From NCBI GenBank assembly GCA_964462535.1, contig CAYWXV010000003.1, positions 74,256 to 138,255 of the forward strand: DNA of 64,000 nt, in the 5' to 3' direction. Shown one piece after another: positions 35,206-43,283 of the stretch. This DNA is from CAYWXV01 sp964462535 (GTDB taxonomy: Bacteria > Bacteroidota > Ignavibacteria > OLB7). The first letter of the stretch is position 1, and every line of letters begins with the position of its first letter. The notes under the pieces are model-generated. The model had not been told where the DNA came from. It did not search any database and saw nothing but the letters and a program-made list of their open reading frames with translations. The translations under genes were made by a program, and so were the position numbers.

Positions 35206-35379
35206 ATGGCAAAGACACAATCGTTCGCAGACAAGGCGAAGAAGAAGGGAGGATCGGACCTGATTTCCGTCAAGGTCGTTCTCTCCGAGAAGACCGCGGC
35301 CGGCACCTACAAGTTCACCGAGCGGTTCGTAAAGGTGAAGGACCTTGCGGACGTCGAGAAGACTGTCAAGGGTATTTGA
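35206..35379 (+). CDS. Small basic DUF4295-like protein, probable ribosome component
   Basis: 57 residues, strongly basic (MAKTQSFADKAKKKG at the start; GTYKFTERFVKV in the middle). The pattern, a basic N-terminus then KVV...K(T)..GTYKF.E, resembles the DUF4295 proteins encoded next to ribosomal genes in Bacteroidetes, which I recall being assigned as a lineage-specific large-subunit protein. Position beside rpmE and rpsR supports a ribosomal role. Too short to be certain; another basic small protein is possible. Confidence 0.65.
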   Translation: MAKTQSFADKAKKKGGSDLISVKVVLSEKTAAGTYKFTERFVKVKDLADVEKTVKGI

Positions 35380-35423
35380 GAATTCGATGTCAACGTTCAG
35401 ACACGATTGAAAAAGGAGCACAC

Positions 35424-35669
35424 ATGAAAGAGGGCATTCATCCACGATACATCGCAGCGCGCGTGACGTGCGTCTGTGGGAATAGCTTCATCACCCGCTC
35501 GACGGTTGGTGACATCAAGTTGGAAATCTGCTCGGAGTGCCATCCGTTTTACACCGGCAAGCAGAAGGTGATCGACACAGCCGGTCGAATTGATCGCTTC
35601 AATCAGCGCTTCCAGAAGTCGAAGGATATCAAGGCCGCAAAGACGGCCACCACCGGCGACAACGCGTAG
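35424..35669 (+). CDS. rpmE: 50S ribosomal protein L31
   Basis: 81 residues. It starts MKEGIHPRY and has the zinc-type cysteines in VTCVCGNSF and EICSECHPFYTGKQK, the bL31 (C+) signature. An AAAAGGAG ribosome binding site lies 5 bases before the ATG. Presence of all cysteines marks the zinc-binding form. Confidence 0.96.
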   Translation: MKEGIHPRYIAARVTCVCGNSFITRSTVGDIKLEICSECHPFYTGKQKVIDTAGRIDRFNQRFQKSKDIKAAKTATTGDNA

Positions 35670-35711
35670 GACGACGGCTAGTACCAGACATCAGAAACCT
35701 GAACGATACAG

Positions 35712-35990
35712 ATGAGACGCAGCAACGATCGCAATCAGATGGGAATGGAAGGGGGACTTCGTCAGCGACGGAACGATCCCCCCCGCCGCAAGCGGAATCC
35801 GGTCAAGGGTATCGAGTACATCGACTACACCAACACCAAGCTTCTCCAGCGCTTTATCAATGACCAGGGGAAGATCCTTCCAAAGAGGATTACCGGTGTG
35901 ACCGCAAAGCAGCAACGGGCGATTACCCGCGCTGTCAAGTACGCTCGGCACCTGGCGCTCCTCCCGTTCGTCACTGACGATCCACGCTAG
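35712..35990 (+). CDS. rpsR: 30S ribosomal protein S18
   Basis: 92 residues. The conserved core is EYIDYTNTKLLQRFIND, GKILPKRITGVTAKQQR and AITRAVKYARHLALLPF, diagnostic of bS18, with a basic Arg-rich N-terminus. rpsF, ssb and rplI, its usual neighbours, are absent here; the gene instead follows rpmE by 42 bp. Confidence 0.96.
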   Translation: MRRSNDRNQMGMEGGLRQRRNDPPRRKRNPVKGIEYIDYTNTKLLQRFINDQGKILPKRITGVTAKQQRAITRAVKYARHLALLPFVTDDPR

Positions 35991-36015
35991 TCGTATTCGT
36001 ACGATCGAAACAGCA

Positions 36016-36047
36016 AACGCCCTCGAGGTTATTTCCTCGGGGGCGTT
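36016..36047 (+). terminator. Terminator after rpsR
   Basis: AACGCCCTCGAGG (36016-36028) pairs with CCTCGGGGGCGTT (36035-36047) through 13 bp with one G-U, loop TTATTT. T-rich sequence follows (GCGTTTC). A second 9-bp inverted repeat, ATCACCATC/GATGGTGAT (36068-36076, 36098-36106), lies beyond it and may serve the convergent glycosyltransferase. Confidence 0.75.
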
Positions 36048-36218
36048 GCGTTTCTGACCCGGATCGCATCACCATCCTTCAAACAAGTAATTGGAAAGAT
36101 GGTGATCATGAATTTTCGCCGCGACCCCGCGTCCGCCCGATGTTGGTGGGCATTCCTGGCGATGCACTGTCCGCTCACGATACCCCGCGTCCACCCTCGC
36201 TGGCTCGATACACCCCGT
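36048..36218. other. Intergenic region between rpsR and the convergent GT9 gene
   Basis: Contains the 9-bp inverted repeat with a 21-nt loop (36068-36106). No gene is supportable. A 74-codon plus-strand frame from 36099 has no recognisable product. Confidence 0.4.
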
Positions 36219-37247
36219 TCATTCACGTGTGACTTCGATCAACGCGGCATGCACGCGTTCGACATCAATGAGTTCCATGCAGTTGAAGTGGCCGCGCGGA
36301 CAGGACTCGCGTCCAATCGCTGAACAGGGGCGGCACGAGACGTCCGGTCGTTCAACAACAATGGAACGTCCGCGAAACGGACCGAATCCGAAGTCGAGGA
36401 CGGTCGATCCGAAGATGACGACGGTAGGTCTACCACGAGCGATCGCGACGTGGGCAAGCGCGGAGTCATTCGCGACAACGCCGGTGGCGACGTCCATTGT
36501 TACAGCTGCCTGAAGCAACGTAGTCGATCCAGCGAGGTTGACAATCGCATGCGCAACACCACTCTCCAGCATCACCCGGTTACATACGTCGACCTCTGAG
36601 GGTCCGCCGAGCAGGACGACACGGTCCCCGGAACGCGCGAGCGTCCTCGCAAGCTCACCCCATTTGGCCGGTGGCCACGCCTTTGTGTTGTGACGGGCCC
36701 CAGGCGCAAGAACCCAGGTTGGACGCTCGCAATCGGGTTTCAACGGCGAAACGCTATCGCCTGCAAAGAGTTCGAGACCCGTGCCGTCATCTTGCACACC
36801 CAACGGCCGTGCTGCATCAAGGTAAAGAAGGGGTATCTGCCGAACAGGCTGCAGGAGGTTCCATCCGAACCAGACGAGCAGCTTCTTGCGAATCGTCGGT
36901 TTTCGAATCGTCAGTAGCTGCCGCCCCAGTCCGTGCCTGACGATTCGACTTCGCAACGACGCGTGAAGGTCTAGAACGACATCGAACTTTCCATGCGCGG
37001 CCAACAAATGGTTGCGGTACTCCCGAAGCCCACCAGCGTTCAACGAACGATCGATTGAATGGACCTTACAGACGTGTGGGGAGAACGAGAAGAGGGGGGC
37101 GAACTCGTTCAGCGTGAGGACATGGATCTCCCAATCGGGAAGTGTGCGGTGGAGCGAACGAATCACTGGCGACGTGAGGATTATGTCCCCTGCCGAAGAG
37201 AATCGGATGACCAGGATCCGTTTGATCGCGCTCGCCGTCGTCTGCAT
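36219..37247 (-). CDS. Glycosyltransferase family 9 (heptosyltransferase-like)
   Basis: 342 residues. The N-terminal ILVIRFSSAGDIILTSPVI and VVLDLHASLRS, with the C-terminal APGARHNTKAWPPAKW and VANDSALAHVAIARGRP, are the two conserved blocks of ADP-heptose:LPS heptosyltransferases (WaaC/WaaF). It should add a heptose-type sugar to lipopolysaccharide core on the cytoplasmic face of the inner membrane. I start at ATG 37247; the frame extends only to a TTG at 37256. A -33/-7-like pair (TTG-N19-TATTTTG) lies directly upstream, ending 6 bases before the ATG. Confidence 0.9.
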   Translation of the reverse strand: MQTTASAIKRILVIRFSSAGDIILTSPVIRSLHRTLPDWEIHVLTLNEFAPLFSFSPHVCKVHSIDRSLNAGGLREYRNHLLAAHGKFDVVLDLHASLRSRIVRHGLGRQLLTIRKPTIRKKLLVWFGWNLLQPVRQIPLLYLDAARPLGVQDDGTGLELFAGDSVSPLKPDCERPTWVLAPGARHNTKAWPPAKWGELARTLARSGDRVVLLGGPSEVDVCNRVMLESGVAHAIVNLAGSTTLLQAAVTMDVATGVVANDSALAHVAIARGRPTVVIFGSTVLDFGFGPFRGRSIVVERPDVSCRPCSAIGRESCPRGHFNCMELIDVERVHAALIEVTRE

Positions 37248-37253
37248 GGCCGT

Positions 37254-37282
37254 CAAAATAGTAGTGGCTGATCCGCTTCCAA
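37254..37282 (-). promoter_or_regulatory. Probable promoter of the GT9 gene
   Basis: Minus strand: TTG (37282-37280), 19 bases, TATTTTG (37260-37254; one base short of TAnnTTTG). It ends 6 bases before the ATG at 37247, so the mRNA would be nearly leaderless. Confidence 0.4.
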
Positions 37283-37378
37283 TCGAAGGGGCGCAAGATC
37301 GTTATCTTGGTGGCCCTCGGCATCACGCCTGCTGGCGCGCTCCCGCGTCAGGCAGTTCCAGCGACGTCATCACATACC

Positions 37379-38905
37379 ATGCACACATCCACCTCCCGAC
37401 CCGCAACGCTTGGCGCATTACGCACTTCCGGCTACACATCTCTCTCCGTAAAGGATGAGATGCGGCGGAACATGATCCGAAAACTGAAAACGGGAGAGAA
37501 CCTCTTTCCCGGCATTATCGGATTCGATGAGACGGTCATTCCTCAGATCGTCAATGCGATACTTGCACGGCACGACATTCTGCTTCTGGGACTGCGTGGC
37601 CAGGCCAAGACGAGGATCGCGCGACTCCTCCCGAACTTCCTCGACGAGTGGGTCCCGATCATCGCCGGGTCAGAGGTAAACGATGACCCGTTGTCCCCGA
37701 TCAGCCGCCGCGGAGTCGACATGGTTCGCGAACTGGGCGATGACGCGCCCGTTGAGTGGATACATCGATCGGAAAGGTACGGAGAGAAGCTCGCGACCCC
37801 CGACGTGACGATTGCGGACCTCATTGGTGACATCGACCCGATCAAGGCTGCCAACCAGCGACTGACGTACGCACACGAGGGGGCTATCCATTTCGGTCTG
37901 GTGCCGCGCACGAACCGGGGGATCTTCGTCATCAACGAACTCCCCGACCTTCAGCCTCGCATTCAAGTCGGACTCTTCAACATCATGGAGGAGAAGGACA
38001 TTCAAATCCGTGGGTTCAACGTCCGAATCCCCCTCGATCTTGCGATTGTCTTTACGGCGAACCCGGAAGACTACACCAATCGCGGCTCGATCATTACGCC
38101 TTTGAAGGACCGAATAGACTCGCAGATCCTCACACACTATCCCCGGTCGCTTGACGAGGGGATGGCCATCACCAGGCAGGAGGCGTGGCGGCATCGGGAG
38201 CACGATGCGACCGTCATCATACCGCCGTTCCTGGAGGAGGTGGTGGAGATGATCGCAGTGCAGGCCCGCGCATCCGAGTTCGTCGATCAGCAGTCGGGCG
38301 TGTCGGCCCGAATGACGATCGCCACGATGGAAGCGATGATATCGAACGCAGAGCGCAGAGCGATCATGCATGGTGAAGAGGTCGTAGCCCCACGCATCAT
38401 CGATCTGCTACAAGCGCTGCCTGGGATAACCGGGAAGGTGGAACTGGTCTTCGAGGGTGAGCAGGAGGGGCCGGCAAAGGTGGCTCGCCTCCTGGTGGGT
38501 AAGGGTGTTCGCGAGGTCTTCGCCCGTTATCTCCCAAACCCTCTCGAGCGGCCCAAACGATCCGGCGAGGGAGCACGTGCCGCAGATCCGTTCGCACCGG
38601 TTCTCGCTCATTTCAGTGCGGGAAATTCCGTCGACATTGCAGATGCGATGACGTTCGAGGAGTACTACGCTGCACTAAATTCTGTGCCGGGGCTGCATGA
38701 CCTGGCGCAACGCACATTCAAGATAGATCGCAAGGAGCGACACGTCCTTGCGGCGGCGATGGAGCTCGTACTTGACGGTCTCCATCAGCATTCCAAGGTT
38801 GCTCGTGAGGACTACGCGACCATCGTGTCGTACAGTGATATGGTCGGCTCCATCTTCAATCGGAGGAAGGGAGGAGATGAAGAGGAAGAGGAGGAGAATT
38901 GGTAG
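37379..38905 (+). CDS. ChlI/MoxR-type AAA+ ATPase
   Basis: 508 residues. The AAA+ core has Walker A GLRGQAKT (71-78), a variant Walker B INELPD (185-190, Asn-Glu in place of Asp-Glu), and VFTANPEDY (sensor 1), as in the magnesium chelatase ChlI/MoxR group. The C-terminal 100 residues include an acidic tail (EEEEEENW). Related proteins usually pair with a VWA protein, but none follows here; the downstream gene is argD on the other strand. A MoxR-like chaperone or a regulator of metal insertion are both possible. The start at 37379 precedes the conserved KTGENLFPGIIGFD. Confidence 0.85.
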   Translation: MHTSTSRPATLGALRTSGYTSLSVKDEMRRNMIRKLKTGENLFPGIIGFDETVIPQIVNAILARHDILLLGLRGQAKTRIARLLPNFLDEWVPIIAGSEVNDDPLSPISRRGVDMVRELGDDAPVEWIHRSERYGEKLATPDVTIADLIGDIDPIKAANQRLTYAHEGAIHFGLVPRTNRGIFVINELPDLQPRIQVGLFNIMEEKDIQIRGFNVRIPLDLAIVFTANPEDYTNRGSIITPLKDRIDSQILTHYPRSLDEGMAITRQEAWRHREHDATVIIPPFLEEVVEMIAVQARASEFVDQQSGVSARMTIATMEAMISNAERRAIMHGEEVVAPRIIDLLQALPGITGKVELVFEGEQEGPAKVARLLVGKGVREVFARYLPNPLERPKRSGEGARAADPFAPVLAHFSAGNSVDIADAMTFEEYYAALNSVPGLHDLAQRTFKIDRKERHVLAAAMELVLDGLHQHSKVAREDYATIVSYSDMVGSIFNRRKGGDEEEEEENW

Positions 38906-39048
38906 TCGCGGCTGCGGCGCTCGCCCGTTTGTCGTTCGCGTGCGCCTGATGAGTAGATGCCGGCGGCAAGGGGATTCGCCGCTTGGTGCATGAGCTGGCT
39001 CCGCCGCGTCAGGCTGCGGGGGGGGCAGGGATGCTCAACCGAGGGCCT
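38906..39048. other. Short spacer between ATPase and argD
   Basis: 143 bases, GC-rich, between convergent genes. I see no gene, and no partner VWA gene remnant. No strong terminator was recognised. Confidence 0.4.
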
Positions 39049-40245
39049 CTACGCCCCGCGTACATAATCGGCGAAGATGTCGCCAAGCGCGCCTACGACG
39101 TGATCGACATGTTCGTTCTGGAAGATCAACGGGGGGAGAAATCGAAGAACTGTGTCCGCGGTGGCATTGATGACGACATCCCGCTCGAGCATCCGATCGA
39201 CGAACGGACCCGCCGGCACGTTCAGTTCGATACCGGCCATTGCGCCCGCGCCTCGCACATCAGCCACCAGTGAGGGGTAGGCCGATTCGAGCTCGTGGAA
39301 TCGATTCAACATGTACTCGCCGACGATTCGCGCGTTCTCCATCAGACCCTCACCAAGCAGGTCGAGCACGGCACTCCCGGCCGCGCACGCGACTGCATTC
39401 CCACCGAACGTTGTCCCATGACGTCCGCTGCCCCAGACGTCAGCCAGTTCCTCAGTGACGAGCATCGCCCCCAGCGGCAATCCACCACCGATACCCTTGG
39501 CCAGGGTGACGATGTCCGGGCGGAACCCGAATCGATCAAACGAAAAGAACGTCCCTGTTCTCCCTCCACCCGCCTGCACTTCATCCGCGACAATCAGGAA
39601 TCCATACTTCTCACGAAGCTCGACGAGCGTCTCCAACACTTCGCTGGTGACCCACCTGACTCCCCCTTCGCCCTGCAGGCATTCGATGAAGACGGCACAG
39701 GTGGAATCATCAATGCCACTGCGAAGTGCCGGCACGTCGTTGAATGGGAGGACCGACGCGTTGGGAACAAACGGGCCCATGCCGTCCTTGTAGAGGGGCT
39801 TGTTCATGATCGACAGAACCCCAATCGTCCGCCCGTGAAATCCCCCTTCGAATCCAACCAGCCCCACTTTCCCCCGTGCGCTTCCGTGAGCGCGCGCAAA
39901 CTTCATGGCCCCTTCATTTGCCTCGGCGCCGCTGTTGGACAGAAAAGCGCGAGAGTATCCACTCATCCCACAGAGCTTCTCGACGAACTCGACCTGCGCA
40001 TCCTGAAAGAAGTAGTTGGAGACATGCGTGTACCGATGAAGCTGGTGCTGGATTGCCTGAAGAACACGAGGGTTGGCATGTCCTGCAGAGTTGACGGCGA
40101 TACCACCCAGGAAGTCCAGGTACCGGCGCCCATCGAGCGCCTGGATGTATATCCCGTCCGCCCGGTCAATCTCAATCGGGAGTCTCTTGTAGGTCTGCAG
40201 GAAACGCTCGTGTTCTCGTTCGGTGACCGTCGTGGCGTGCGTCAT
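39049..40245 (-). CDS. argD: Acetylornithine/aspartate aminotransferase-family enzyme
   Basis: 398 residues, class-III PLP aminotransferase. Conserved blocks: YLDFLGGIAVNSAGHANP, FLSNSGAEANEGAMKFAR, GFHGRT, VADEVQ (Asp for the PLP pyridine) and TLAKGIGGGLPLGA with the PLP lysine. Overall it is closest to N-acetylornithine aminotransferase (ArgD), which converts N-acetylglutamate semialdehyde to N-acetylornithine, or the related succinyl-ornithine enzyme. No other arginine genes are nearby, so a different omega-aminotransferase specificity is possible. Confidence 0.85.
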   Translation of the reverse strand: MTHATTVTEREHERFLQTYKRLPIEIDRADGIYIQALDGRRYLDFLGGIAVNSAGHANPRVLQAIQHQLHRYTHVSNYFFQDAQVEFVEKLCGMSGYSRAFLSNSGAEANEGAMKFARAHGSARGKVGLVGFEGGFHGRTIGVLSIMNKPLYKDGMGPFVPNASVLPFNDVPALRSGIDDSTCAVFIECLQGEGGVRWVTSEVLETLVELREKYGFLIVADEVQAGGGRTGTFFSFDRFGFRPDIVTLAKGIGGGLPLGAMLVTEELADVWGSGRHGTTFGGNAVACAAGSAVLDLLGEGLMENARIVGEYMLNRFHELESAYPSLVADVRGAGAMAGIELNVPAGPFVDRMLERDVVINATADTVLRFLPPLIFQNEHVDHVVGALGDIFADYVRGA

Positions 40246-40355
40246 GGGACCGTTGGTGTTACTGAAGAGTGGATAGAAACGACAAACCCCCGACTCTGGC
40301 GAGACAAGGGTCTGATCGGAACAGCAAGGAGCGCCCGGCGGACGAGTGCCGGACG

Positions 40356-40448
40356 CTACTTCTTCTTCTTGTGACGATTCTTGCGGAGACGCTTCTTCCG
40401 CTTGTGCGTCGCCATCTTATGACGCTTGCGCTTCTTGCCGCAGGGCAT
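40356..40448 (-). CDS. COX24/AURKAIP1-domain small basic protein (30 aa)
   Basis: A 30-residue, lysine/arginine-rich protein beginning MPCGKKRKRHKMATHKRKKR and ending in KHKKKK-like basic residues. It matches the short AURKAIP1/COX24 proteins of Bacteroidetes, thought to sit on the small ribosomal subunit. The ribosome binding site is TAGGAGCG before the ATG at 40448. A consensus promoter lies about 40 bases upstream. It is preceded by a 10-bp imperfect hairpin overlapping its stop (40329-40357), a weak terminator. Confidence 0.8.
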   Translation of the reverse strand: MPCGKKRKRHKMATHKRKKRLRKNRHKKKK

Positions 40449-40495
40449 AGATCGCTCCTATGTTGATTGATCGGGACGTTCTTAGAAAGGAACCG

Positions 40496-40528
40496 CAAAT
40501 ATAGGGAAGTGGGGAGATGCGCCCCAAA
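40496..40528 (-). promoter_or_regulatory. Bacteroidetes-type promoter of the COX24-like gene
   Basis: Minus strand: TTTG (40528-40525), 21 bases, TATATTTG (40503-40496). The transcript should start near 40490, giving a leader of about 40 nt. Confidence 0.7.
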
Positions 40529-40538
40529 CCGTAACCGA

Positions 40539-41348
40539 CTACTGACGGTTGGGTTCGGCACCTGGCGTGTGTGCTTCGGCCATCTCTTTGATGAATGTCG
40601 AGGCATTCTTCCCCTGCTGCGTCGTCGAGTCGATATCCACGACGCGCTGCATCCAATGGATCGAGCTGTCCCTGTTTTGCTTGTACATGTACATCATCGC
40701 CATCAGGTAGGGGGCGTTCTGGTGACGGGGGGCGGCACTAATGGCCTTCTTCAGCTCGGTCATGGCGCCGTCGACGTCCATCAGATTAGCCATGCAGTAG
40801 GCCATGTCTGTTCGAACATCGGCGTCGTCGGGGTGGCGCCCCAGGTAGTCTCGATAGAGAGTAATGGCCTCTTCGAAACGGTTTAGATCGTAGTAGTAGT
40901 TCGCCAGATCGAGGCGCAACGAATCGTTTCCAGGGTTGGCGTCCAGTTGCTTCTTCAATTCGTCGGCCTTCGCAGTCATCTCCTTCTTCATCCGTTCCAT
41001 CTCCGCCTTCTGTTCCGGCGTCATGTCGGCACCCTCTCCTGACGTCGGCGGGTGCCCTGCCGGCATTCCGTTCTGCGCCGTATTCCCCTGAGGCGGACCT
41101 TTCACCTCGTCTGGATTTGACACCTCATAGATAAGCCACGTCAGGGCAAGTACGCCCAGTCCGACGACGTAGTAGGGGAGTGGGCTCCGTCGCCGACCAG
41201 TCGTGGCACGTGCTTCGTGTGAGGCGGGCGTCCGGGACGTCGCATCAACAGAGGCCACTTCGTGGCTCTGCACTGGCTCTCCGCAATTCGCGCAGGCCTC
41301 CATTGATGGGTCGAGTGGGGATCCGCAACTGTGGCAGTACGATTTCAT
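40539..41348 (-). CDS. Zinc-ribbon, membrane-anchored TPR protein
   Basis: 269 residues. An N-terminal zinc ribbon (CHSCG ... CANCG, four cysteines) is followed by a Ser/Thr/Arg linker, one membrane span (YYVVGLGVLALTWLIYEV, about residues 60-78), a charged coiled-coil-like region, and TPR repeats (LANYYYDLNRFEEAITLYRDYL; MAYCMANLMDVDGAMTELKK). The order suggests a cytosolic zinc ribbon and an exported TPR domain. The start ATG overlaps the HU stop as ATGA, so the two are coupled. Confidence 0.8.
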   Translation of the reverse strand: MKSYCHSCGSPLDPSMEACANCGEPVQSHEVASVDATSRTPASHEARATTGRRRSPLPYYVVGLGVLALTWLIYEVSNPDEVKGPPQGNTAQNGMPAGHPPTSGEGADMTPEQKAEMERMKKEMTAKADELKKQLDANPGNDSLRLDLANYYYDLNRFEEAITLYRDYLGRHPDDADVRTDMAYCMANLMDVDGAMTELKKAISAAPRHQNAPYLMAMMYMYKQNRDSSIHWMQRVVDIDSTTQQGKNASTFIKEMAEAHTPGAEPNRQ

Positions 41349-41662
41349 TCCGCCGGTTCGTCAGATGACTGGGATGCGTTCTTGATCGAACGATTGACGA
41401 GGTCCCGGAATTCCCGGGAGACCTTGAAGTGGGGGACGAACTGGCCGTCGAGATCGACCACCTCCCCCGTGCGCGGGTTCCTGCCGATACGGGGGGCTCG
41501 TTCCTTCACACGAAACGTTCCAAAGCCGCGAAGCTCTACGTGTTCGTTGTGGCAGAGGGCATCGATCACGGTCTTCAGAAAACCGTCAACCACGGCTTCG
41601 GTCTCCAGTTTCGTCAGCCCCGTCCCTTCGGCTACGCGATCTACTATATCGGACTTGGTCAT
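41345..41662 (-). CDS. HU-family DNA-binding protein
   Basis: 105 residues. HU/IHF features: MTKSDIVDRVAEGTGL, ALCHNEHVELRGFGTFRVKER, and the DNA-binding beta-arm APRIGRNPRTGEVV. It binds DNA as a dimer and organises the nucleoid. Slightly longer than E. coli HU, with a Ser/Asp-rich tail (NASQSSDEPAE). A near-leaderless promoter is proposed upstream. Overlaps the downstream TPR gene by 4 bp. Confidence 0.94.
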   Translation of the reverse strand: MTKSDIVDRVAEGTGLTKLETEAVVDGFLKTVIDALCHNEHVELRGFGTFRVKERAPRIGRNPRTGEVVDLDGQFVPHFKVSREFRDLVNRSIKNASQSSDEPAE

Positions 41663-41668
41663 AGCACG

Positions 41669-41699
41669 CCAAGATGCGAAAGGACTCAGGATTCAACAA
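41669..41699 (-). promoter_or_regulatory. Probable promoter of the HU gene
   Basis: Minus strand: TTG (41699-41697), exactly 20 bases, CATCTTGG (41676-41669; two mismatches to TAnnTTTG). It ends 6 bases before the ATG (41662), so the transcript would be leaderless or nearly so. Confidence 0.4.
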
Positions 41700-41789
41700 T
41701 TGCAGTCCGTATTCGGTCGGTAACACACTATGCGCCATATTTGGCCTCCCTCGCTTCTGCCGCGAATCCACAATCCAACAGGAAGACTG

Positions 41790-42623
41790 ATGACCAACAC
41801 GAGACGATTGACCATCCTGGCGCTTGCGATGGGAGCCACGATTGCGGCGTGTGGAGACAAGGGATCCAAGGATGCGGGGAGCGACGACTCCACCGCGAAC
41901 AAGCCATCCGTACCAACGGAACTGCGAATCGTCGCCGGCGAGAACAGTCCGGCCCCCGCGGACCCCAAGCTGATTGTAATCACCCCTGCCTCGGAAGAGA
42001 TCGTTCAGACCGATAGCGTAATCGTCAAGGTGAAGCTGGATGGATTCGAGCTTCAATCGCCTACAGCGGGAGAGGTCGAGAAAGGGATTGCCTATTCAAA
42101 AGAGGGGCAGCACATCCACGTGATCATTGACGACAAGCCCTACATGGCGATGTACACGCCTGAGGGGTTTTCTGTCGGGGCGCTAAGTGAAGGGGTTCAC
42201 ACTCTCCGCGCATTTCCAAGCAGATCGTGGCACGAGTCCATCAAAGCTCCCCACGCTTTTGTCGCCCACACGTTCTACGTGAAAACGAAGACTGGCGACA
42301 TCGTGCATGACCCCATCGCGCCGCTGCTGACGTACAGTCGGCCGAAGGGGGAGTACAAGGGTGCTGATGCAGCCCGGATACTGCTTGACTTCTACGTTTC
42401 GAACTGCGAGCTGGGACCGGACAAGTTCAAAGTGATCGCCACGATCGATGGAGCGCTGACAGACACCCTCACGCAGTGGGTTCCCTATTTCATCGAGGGG
42501 ATGCCGAAGGGAGAGCACACCATACATCTCCGGCTGATCGGCCCGGACGGGAAGCCCGTTGCCGGCCCCTTCAATGACGTTGAGCGGAAAATCACTGTCG
42601 ATCCGACCGCGGAGCCTCAGTAA
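41790..42623 (+). CDS. Exported lipoprotein of unknown function
   Basis: 277 residues with a lipobox IAAC (C21) after MTNTRRLTILALAMGATIAA. The mature protein has a Gly/Asp/Ser linker and then several beta-rich segments with the recurring pattern H-I-H-V-I-I-D and GVHTLRAFPSRSWHES, followed by a second similar half (GEHTIHLRLIGPDGKP). These suggest tandem immunoglobulin-like domains. The AGGAAG ribosome binding site favours ATG 41790 over 41730. The stop overlaps the next start (TAATG). Confidence 0.75.
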   Translation: MTNTRRLTILALAMGATIAACGDKGSKDAGSDDSTANKPSVPTELRIVAGENSPAPADPKLIVITPASEEIVQTDSVIVKVKLDGFELQSPTAGEVEKGIAYSKEGQHIHVIIDDKPYMAMYTPEGFSVGALSEGVHTLRAFPSRSWHESIKAPHAFVAHTFYVKTKTGDIVHDPIAPLLTYSRPKGEYKGADAARILLDFYVSNCELGPDKFKVIATIDGALTDTLTQWVPYFIEGMPKGEHTIHLRLIGPDGKPVAGPFNDVERKITVDPTAEPQ

Positions 42624-43279
42624 TGCACGACCTGATCATCAGGCAGACACACATGACGGTCCCGGTCGGGACCATCTACTGCCTCGGGAAGAACTACGAG
42701 AAGCATATCCGTGAGATGGGAGGAGCAGGACCAACGCCACCCGTCATCTTTATCAAACCGAGAACGGCTCTCGTAAGGCCGGGGGGAATTGTGCATCGAC
42801 CGGCAATCTCGAGCGAGATGCACCATGAGGTAGAACTTGTTGCGGTGATTGGGAAGAAGGGGAAGGGGATTCCGGAGGCCGAGGCGATGGACCACATTCA
42901 GGGGTTCGCCATCGGCGTCGACCTGACGCTACGAGATGTTCAGGCGGTTGCCAAGCAACGGGGAGAGCCCTGGGCGGTGGCGAAGGGGTTTGACGGGTCA
43001 GCTCCCGTCAGCGAGGTCCTCGTGCGCACGGAGATACCCGACCCGCAGGATCTGACGCTCCGATTGAGTGTCAACGGCAAGGTTCGCCAGGAGGGAAGCA
43101 CTCGCGACATGATCCTAACGGTTCCCGGCGTCATCGCATATCTCTCAACAATCTTCACGCTGGAGCCTGGCGACTGCGTCTTCACCGGGACGCCCGAAGG
43201 TGTTGGACCGGTGGAGCCCGGTGAAACGATACGCGCCGAGATCGTGGGACACATTGCCGCCGAATGGAACGTCGCGTGA
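42623..43279 (+). CDS. Fumarylacetoacetate hydrolase family protein
   Basis: 218 residues, the short FAH form as in acylpyruvate hydrolases. Motifs: IYCLGKNYEKH, FIKPRTALV, HHEVEL with the metal-binding Glu pair, and GVDLTLRD with the metal Asp. A mobile TRDMI and a terminal GDCVFTGTPEGVGP complete the family pattern. Likely a C-C bond hydrolase or oxaloacetate decarboxylase-like enzyme; the physiological substrate is not evident. The stop is 4 bp from the convergent polA stop. Confidence 0.9.
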   Translation: MHDLIIRQTHMTVPVGTIYCLGKNYEKHIREMGGAGPTPPVIFIKPRTALVRPGGIVHRPAISSEMHHEVELVAVIGKKGKGIPEAEAMDHIQGFAIGVDLTLRDVQAVAKQRGEPWAVAKGFDGSAPVSEVLVRTEIPDPQDLTLRLSVNGKVRQEGSTRDMILTVPGVIAYLSTIFTLEPGDCVFTGTPEGVGPVEPGETIRAEIVGHIAAEWNVA

Positions 43280-43283
43280 TCGT

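Noticed and set aside
38906..39048. Remnant of a VWA gene after the ChlI/MoxR ATPase
   Set aside because: The spacer is too short and no MIDAS-like segment is present in any frame.
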